A DNA stretch of 64,000 nt, taken from the NCBI RefSeq assembly GCF_040712315.1, contig NC_134021.1, positions 25,736,001 to 25,800,000 of the forward strand. Direction: 5' to 3'. Positions 57,479 to 64,000 of the stretch are shown in pieces (the stretch's first letter is position 1; the number at the start of each line of letters is the position of its first letter). The notes beneath the pieces were generated by a model that had not been told where the DNA came from, did no database searches, and was given only the letters and a program-made list of their open reading frames with translations. Position numbers and translations under genes: made by a program. This DNA is from Castanea sativa. Its lineage: Eukaryota; Streptophyta; Magnoliopsida; Fagales; Fagaceae.

Positions 57479-57736
57479 CGTTTGCTGATGTGAGTGTTAC
57501 AACGATTGCAAGACCTCAATCAAAACGTTGGCATCGTTAGTGGGGATTCTTGGTTGCAGTTGGGATTTGGACCTCACTCTATTGATACCTTTTGCTTGGT
57601 TAGGCTGCTGCTGGTGAGGCGTTGTTGGCCTAGACTAGGCCTGCAAAGGCATGACTCTCATGTTTCATGTTCAACTGGATTTTGGGGGCATTGCTTGCGA
57701 GGGCTTTTGTCTTTCATCACTGTTTGTTTCCCAACT

Positions 57737-57753
57737 CCCCAGCGGAGTCGCCA
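57737..57753 (-). other. Primer-binding site of the gypsy element
   Basis: On the minus strand the sequence after the LTR end reads TGGCGACTCCGCTGGGG, starting with the TGG expected opposite a tRNA CCA end and lying a few bases from the LTR. The tRNA is not certain; it is not the usual initiator Met type. Confidence 0.55.
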
Positions 57754-57760
57754 ATTTAAA

Positions 57761-58418
57761 TGTGGTGGGCCTTTTGTGATTTTTGGCTGGACTGCCTCTT
57801 GCTATACTGAGGCCCGAGTGTTCTGGATAGGAAAGTTGGGACCGGTCCAATTACAACTCACCTTGGGCTGGCTTGTGCAAAAGCTATGCCCCTTTTACTT
57901 AAACTTTGGTCACATGCCCATGGCAGACGAAACTGTTACAAAAGAGTTTATGGCAGACAGGTGCAGGATGACAATAATAAAGACACTATACTTCCCGTTA
58001 GATGAAATAAATAAAGAATCCTTAAGAAAAGAATGATAAGGCAATAAGAAAACACGTTATGGGTGAGATTACAAAGACAAGAAATGAGATAATTATGATA
58101 AATAATGAAAGTAAAAAGAAAGAGATTAGTCTGCCGCATTCAACTGTGTTACGAAACTAAGTCCAAGGAGGGAAAAACTTCCTCAACGTGGTAACTTTGC
58201 AGGAGGATTCTACTATTAGAAATTACCCACTTTAAGGGAACGGGCCTGAATGACTTATCCTCAAATGAATCATTTACCCTTGATAGAGGGTAGGCTTTGA
58301 AAGGGAAAGAAGGGATTAGCTTATTGGTGCATGCCTACCATTCTACACTCTCTACTTCTCTTCCTAATTCTTTCTATTTTCCTTTCTCGTTTTGTTACTT
58401 TGATTCTCTCCAACTCCT

Positions 58419-58465
<47 letters not shown>

Positions 58466-59821
58466 CTTTTTTTAGAGCTCACTAGTGTAGTGTTATGGTG
58501 ATGGTGGTGTTGTGATTCTTTTTTAGTGGTTGCTACCATTGTAGTGATGATGATACTGTGCACGACGAGAGCCCTTTATATATTGCCTGCCGTGACTGAT
58601 TTTTACTATTTTTCCTTTTTACTTTTGTTTGGGCGTGGGTGTACTTCCAGACCACTTATTGGCTTGTCAGTTTCTTGGCCACCACCACTTACCTGCGTTG
58701 GCCGTGCCACACCCCATTACCAGACAAAGACTTCTACTTTGTTTGCTTGCTCACCGTGGCATTCCTATCCACACCTAGTGGTTCCAAGTCATCCTCCCTC
58801 TTTTGGGTAGTATGTCATCCCAGCAGGACATTTCTCCCAAAAGAGTTTGAGCAGGAACCCTAGAATAGACCTTCCCTTCTCCCCACCGCCAGACCATACC
58901 CTCTCTTACCTCTGACCTATGACCCACCACTCCTATATTGGCTGGGTACAGGTTAATGATGCCTAGGCCTTGTGTGTGCTCCACTTCCGTGTATGTCCAA
59001 AACTTGTCTGCTGCTCATGTGTTTGCCTTGGACTGGAGGCTTACCTGTGCATTCTACCACTCATTCTTGACCTCTTGTGGCGTGAACTGTTTTCTAATCC
59101 TCCATTCTTTATGACTTGCTTCCCCCAAGGGTTGGGCCTTGCTTGATTGTGAGCTTTTTTTCTCTTTTAGCCTACCATTTGTTCCTTCCGTTGGCTTGCT
59201 AGTTTTCCTACCATGCCATTTTGTTATTCCTACCGCGGTGCTATTTGATCCTTGCTTGCTGGGCCTCTTTCGTGCCTATTGTATGCTCTTCCCTCAATTA
59301 GTTACAATGGCCCAATATTGTCATTGAGTTTATAGTCATGTTGCCTTGGGCTTTCTTGACCCATTACATTGCTTGTGGACTCCTTTGGCCTATTTCTTCC
59401 TTGTTAAGAATCCTAGGCCCATTTTCCTTCCTTGGGCGTCCTTAGCCCGTTTCCAACTCTACGTTCCCATGGGTTTTTACTAACTCTTTTGGGTCTTTTT
59501 GGCCCAATTACTATATCCTTCATCCTTGGGGTTCATGGGCTTTCATCAACCCCTTACTTTCTTACTTCATAACTACGGGTTTGCCGCGGCCCATTCTCAC
59601 TTTTCTATTTCACATAATGCCCATGGATAATGCTTCTTCCTTTGGGCTCCTGTAGGCTCATTTGCTTTCCACAATGCCCATTTGTTTATTGTATGGGCCT
59701 AAGACTCATCATTCCTACCATTCGGGCTTGATGGGTTTTTTCTCTCAATCCACTAACTATTTTCCTGCCCATATAGTTGAGCTTCTTCCTGCTATTGGGC
59801 TTTTCAAAATGAGCATCAACA
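57761..59821 (-). repeat. Gypsy 5' LTR (about 2 kb)
   Basis: Minus-strand orientation. The LTR edge next to the primer-binding site is clear (TGTGGTGGGCC on the plus strand, so the LTR ends in CA on its own strand). The far edge is proposed at 'gcatcaaca' (59821) from the TG...CA rule and the end of the GGGCTT/GGCCCA-rich composition, and is uncertain. The interior includes a 45-base T-run (58421-58465). No second LTR lies in the window. Confidence 0.5.
58421..58465. repeat. Poly(T) tract
   Basis: A 45-base T homopolymer inside the gypsy LTR; the minus-strand lysine-run frame it creates is spurious. Confidence 0.95.
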
Positions 59822-62240
59822 AAGTGTAATTTCTCATTCTCTTTTATAAAAAAATAAAAAATTCTCTTTCTATAAATACTCTTTAGAAGAAGTTGATGAT
59901 TAGTGATCATCAATAAAAATTCTTTTAAGAGTTCTTTTTTGAAATAAATCTTATAATTACTAGCCAAGATTTTTGTTGAACTTAGATTTTGTGAAAAATT
60001 GTAGTTATTGTGTGTAACATATTATGCTATTACATGCCCACATTGCATAAGACAGCCAATAGGCAACATATAATCTCCCCAAATTTGCCCCAAATATTAA
60101 GGGGTCCAACATTTATAGCATACTTCTGCACATAGCTCAATTCACTTTGGCCCCAAACTTGTTTTTTGGAATAAATATAATGCCAATGTATGCATATTCC
60201 AAGCCACTTATTATAGAGATAACACTTTGTGGAGACTTCAATTGAGAGTTTGATATAAGACATACAGATGCCACTTAACCAAAGAGTTTAAGCCAATAGG
60301 TATGAGTCTAACTATACTATATTAATAACTTTTCTTACTAGTATCCAATGTGAAAGTTCACTGCTTTACTAACCACACCACTCACAGAGTCAAACGTGAA
60401 TTTTCTAACAAATCTCTCACTTCTCGTGTGAGTATTTTACCAAGTTACTTGTGGTACTATGGTTGGTCTTTTCTTTGAATAGAAGCATTCTTCTTAAGAA
60501 TCCAAGTGTCATGCATTATATATATCACCTGTATTGTATCGATGTCTGGTCATTTGGCCTGTCAGAGCGTCTTTTGTATTGGGTCCAATTATCATCAATG
60601 TTCATTTAACAAGATTATATGAATAAATAAATAATAATAATAAGTGACTTCCATAGTGACGCAATGGTACCTACTTTAGTATAGGAAACTTACTATCTCT
60701 AGTCAAAGCATGTTCATAATATATTCCACATCTAAGATGGCTGTGGGCGTTTTGTCACGTAAGAATAAGATGACAATATAATTTTTCCTAGTTGCTGAAT
60801 TCCATGTTCATACTGAGCCCCCATTGTTTAATTCTGTTATAGCAAATAGATCCTTCGAGGAGCACGACACTAAAGTATTGACAAGGAATCCATCGGATTT
60901 CAATATTAAGCTGACAAGCCAGCTAAGTGTAGTTGGGTCAAAAAATTCACATGCTATGGTGGATCTTCTTTAACTATTTCTAAACGTCTGAGCTGACTCA
61001 CACCACAGTGGATGAGTTAACAACTTATCAAGATTGAAATTTGGCGGAATTGAGCTAGATTAATAGAAGGTTACTACAAGGAGAAATGGAGTATTGGAAC
61101 AAGAACCTTTTGTGCCATATATAACAGAGAAGATATTTGGAAATGGTATTATATATCCATGTAAAAGTACACCAAATTCTGCACTGAGGTTGATCTATAT
61201 ATGACCTCAGTAATTTAAGTATTTAACTTTTTGGTGAAGTTTTGATAGGAGTGGCAGACTTAAATCATGCCAACATCGGCAAAAGAGAATCTTATTCTTT
61301 ATTTTCAAAAATGGGTGTAAGATTAGAATCATTAGATTACTCTTAGTAGTGACTTGGCAAGAATTTGAATTTAAATTAAGAATTTTTTATGGTGATCTAA
61401 ATAATAAAACAAGCCCTATGTCTTGCTGGAACATAAAAATTTAGAGGGATCAAAAAGAGAGGAAATAGGCACTTAACGCTTTCATCATGACACGGCTACT
61501 CAAATCAATCATCAATCAATCAAAGTTTTACATATATATAAGCAGAGACCTCATACAGGAGTGCATGAGGTTATGTCATGTAGCGCATTCTTTGAAATTC
61601 TCTTTATTTAATTTTCTACTTCAACAAAATTTGCATTTATATTAGAGTATTAGTTCATTGAATTAGGCTATAGAGTAAATGCATATATTAATTATCTATT
61701 ATTGTGAATTATTTATATTAATTCATTGAATTTATATAGAAAATAATTTTTAGTTGGAATAATAACAATAAATTTAGAAATGACATTTTTACTCATGTTT
61801 AGTTGCTTTGACAACCATAAAAAATTAAATATTTGTGAATACACTAAAATTAATCTTAATCCTTTAAATTTTCTTACTCCTTGTGGAACTAATTGTAGTA
61901 CGTATTCTATGTAATTAGAAAGATTACTAATATAATAAATATCTTTATTCTGTTATATTAATTATTTTAAGCATAATGAAATTTTAATATCATTTTTCTA
62001 AGTTTTTATATGAGAAAAATTAGCCTTTTTATGTGAGAAACAATTGATTTAAAATGTGACATTTTTACTCAAATTTAGTTGTTTTTGCAACAATTAAAAT
62101 CATGTCCAACAAAAAAAGGAAATTTTTTTTAGTAACACACAATAAAAAATGTAAAAAAAAAAGAAAAAAAAGTAAAATATATGCATTAAACATGCCTATT
62201 TATATTAGCTACTCTATCATGCAATTTTCAATTTGTACAC

Positions 62241-62304
<64 letters not shown>

Positions 62305-62566
62305 TGATCAAATCACTATATTACTTTTAGTATATTTTTATTTTGTCTATATATAAAATAACTAAAGATTAGGGGTGGGGATCTAAATCCTAATGTTTCT
62401 ATTAGAAAATGAAGTGCCAATCAATTAAGTTACAAGATTTTTGGTACAACTTATCGTAATATTGGAGAAAAGTAATAATAAATTGCACCACACATCACGT
62501 GATAACTCAACTCGTTCTAAATAATATTTCTATCTTAGAATTTAAATCATAAGAAGATCATCATCA
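59822..62566. other. Intergenic DNA, no gene seen
   Basis: AT-rich. The part around 60780-61250 is less AT-rich and may be an old repeat, but nothing could be named. A long TA microsatellite lies at 62244-62301. Confidence 0.5.
62244..62301. repeat. (TA)n microsatellite
   Basis: About 28 uninterrupted AT units. Confidence 0.95.
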
Positions 62567-62788
62567 ATGCCGGTCAGTGTTTTAAATATATTCACTGATG
62601 AGAATCAACAAGCATTCAAGGATCAATTGCATGTTCCAGTTGGGCCTATTACAAGAGCAAGATCCAAGAAGATCAAAGAAGCACTTAGTGGGCTGATTCA
62701 AGAGATTTGAGTTGATTCTAACGCAGGACATTCCAAGCTTGGCCCAAAGGAAGATGAAAGCGTAATAAATTTAATTCAAGCTATTTAG
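62567..62788 (+). pseudogene. Gypsy polyprotein C-terminal fragment
   Basis: The frame reads NQQAFKDQLHVPVGPITRAR, then SKKIKEALSGLIQEI, a TGA (probably a former Trp), then VDSNAGHSKLGPKEDESVIN and LIQAI before a TAG. The GPITRARSKK/GLIQ motif is typical of the extreme C-terminus of plant Ty3/gypsy polyproteins, downstream of integrase. It lies directly before the LTR whose other side carries a primer-binding site. Confidence 0.65.
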
Positions 62789-63396
62789 GGCTGATCTGGC
62801 TTAATTGGGAGTGATTTATGGCGTGAATTAATGGCTGATTGACTTTCCAGCTCTATATCAGTTAAGACAGATTTTTTCCTATTTTGGATCTGCTAATTTC
62901 AAACCAAATCAACTTTTATTTAGAGTTTTATTATTTAGTACGTTTTTTTAGGTATTTTCCTTGTTTTTAGGTGCATTTAATGCTTTTTAGGTCAAACTTG
63001 ATTTCTAATATGGTAAGGTATCAATTAGGAGTTATTTTAGAATATATTTTCTTGTCTGTCAAGTTTTATGGAGCCCTTAAATAGGCTCTGAAGTCTGTAA
63101 ACGTTTTTTCATAATATGATTGAATAAAAATCAGAAAAGGTGAGGCTTTGCTCTCTTTTGGTTCTTCAAGAACTGTGAACTTATCAAGGATTCTTCCTTG
63201 TGGCGTTCAAACTTTATACCATTGGTTCGTGATTCTTTATAATCATTGGGTCAATGTCAACTTATACATTTGGTTCGTGTTTTGATTATAAACGTTGGGT
63301 CAGGGTTTCTATCATAAATCTGAATTTTAACTTTCCTGGGTAAATATTCCAATATTTTTGTTGGGTCTCAAAGCGTGTCGATTGAGGTTCGCATCA
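62789..63396 (+). repeat. LTR of a gypsy-type element (left end uncertain)
   Basis: The right edge is set by the primer-binding site starting at 63399; the LTR would end ...CGCATCA. It contains a promoter-like 'cccttaaatagg' (about 63075) and repeated 'ttggttcgtg'/'cattgggtca' words near 63220-63300. The left edge is not visible: it may lie near 62790, or the polyprotein end may extend into the LTR. Confidence 0.55.
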
Positions 63397-63398
63397 TT

Positions 63399-63410
63399 TG
63401 GTATCAGAGC
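63399..63410 (+). other. Primer-binding site (initiator tRNA-Met)
   Basis: TGGTATCAGAGC is the standard plant retrotransposon primer-binding site complementary to the 3' end of initiator tRNA-Met, two bases after the LTR end. Confidence 0.9.
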
Positions 63411-63901
63411 ACAGGTTCTAAAATCAGTTTCCTATTCCTTTATCTTTTGGTTCTTGTTATCATCATATCTTGTTTCTTTTGTGTTTTTCATTCATCGTTC
63501 TTATTATTTTTTCATTTTTTTTTATTGAAGTGCATTAGGTTAAAATCGTGCACCCGGTTCCCAAAAAAAAAAAAAAAATTTGTTTGTAGTTTCAATTCTC
63601 TCAAACCAGAATATCGTTTTCTTTTGTCCTCTTCCTTTGATTTAGTGTTTCTGTCATATTTTCTTGCCGTTGATATTTGTTTTTACACAACAAGTTGAAT
63701 TTCTTGATCAAGTTTATTAGTTTAATGAAGAACTGAAAAGGCGAAGTTACGAGTGGAAAAAGGCAAGAGAGTGTGAGACTGTTATCGGGAAAAAGCCAAT
63801 TTAAGAGTGAAACACGAGTGGGAGTGACATAATTTGAGTGCAAACACGTGAGGGAGTGTTGTGAGGAATTATTTCTAACAATTCTCTGTTGTTTCAAAAG
63901 T

Positions 63902-64000
63902 ATGTCTTTTAGGTGTGAAACATCAAATAGGGAAGGAGGGGAGGAGTCGTCTATCATTTTACAGGCTATGCAACAACAATTTGAACGCATGAACGTGGTG
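63902..64000 (+). CDS. Gypsy gag, N-terminal start (runs off the right edge)
   Basis: The ATG at 63902 opens MSFRCETSNREGGEE then SSIILQAMQQQFERMNVV, continuing out of the window. QAMQQQFERMN is a typical opening of plant chromovirus-like gag proteins. It lies about 500 bp after the primer-binding site. Only 33 codons are visible, so function is inferred from position and motif. Confidence 0.6.
   Translation, partial: MSFRCETSNREGGEESSIILQAMQQQFERMNVV

Noticed and set aside
57494..58036. 180-codon plus-strand frame near the gypsy gag
   Set aside because: It lies across the leader, primer-binding site and LTR of a minus-strand element and has no family motif.
58321..58563. Minus-strand frame with a long lysine run
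   Set aside because: An artefact of the 45-base T-run in the gypsy LTR.

Overview
The window is plant nuclear DNA, most probably from a woody rosid. AT-rich intergenic DNA is packed with transposable elements around three intron-bearing or single-exon plant genes. I lean towards the oak/beech group (Fagales), but only from the general look of the repeats, so that is weak. There is no bacterial, organellar or viral gene content.

Host genes. (1) 10531-11520 (+) is an intronless gene for a chloroplast outer-envelope beta-barrel protein of the OEP40 type. (2) 15398-21851 (+) is a three-exon gene for a SANT/MYB plus bromodomain chromatin protein with a C-terminal AT-hook-like motif. (3) 36239-47031 (-) is a ten-exon gene for an EMSY-like (EML) protein with ENT and Agenet/Tudor domains. 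From memory, Arabidopsis has the first two side by side (At3g57980/At3g57990), and a paralogous MYB-bromodomain/EML4 pair side by side (At2g44430/At2g44440). This window may therefore keep an ancestral three-gene block that was split after duplication in Arabidopsis. Genes 2 and 3 both handle acetylated or methylated chromatin. OEP40 is a metabolite channel and is probably only a positional neighbour.

Mobile elements, left to right. A long-TIR (MULE-like) element at 3401-10066 is interrupted by a full-length 5.8-kb LINE (4218-10013, minus strand) with a perfect 17-bp target duplication. A second copy of the host repeat at about 11844-12640 shows the empty site. Tourist-like and hAT MITEs follow, some with perfect 8-bp duplications (18226-18770, 32246-32825, 43096-43769). 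A second full-length LINE (24597-30290) has its 5' half (ORF1 + endonuclease) inverted relative to its 3' half (RT + RNase H), inside a perfect 17-bp duplication; this is the textbook product of twin priming. A third, 5'-truncated LINE (about 49677-56632) is split by a 4.0-kb hAT transposon (50778-54742) carrying a decayed zf-MYM/TTF-type transposase, and it abuts a broken Ty3/gypsy gag with its 2-kb LTR (56632-59821). The right edge enters another gypsy-type element (LTR, tRNA-Met primer-binding site, start of gag).

No wholly new multi-gene system was seen. The strongest second-look items are the twin-primed LINE, the nested LINE with its empty-site control, the conserved ATGA overlap between LINE ORF1 and ORF2, a stop codon at the same conserved Trp of the endonuclease in two LINE copies, the three-gene synteny, and an unusual exon-4 boundary in the EML gene.
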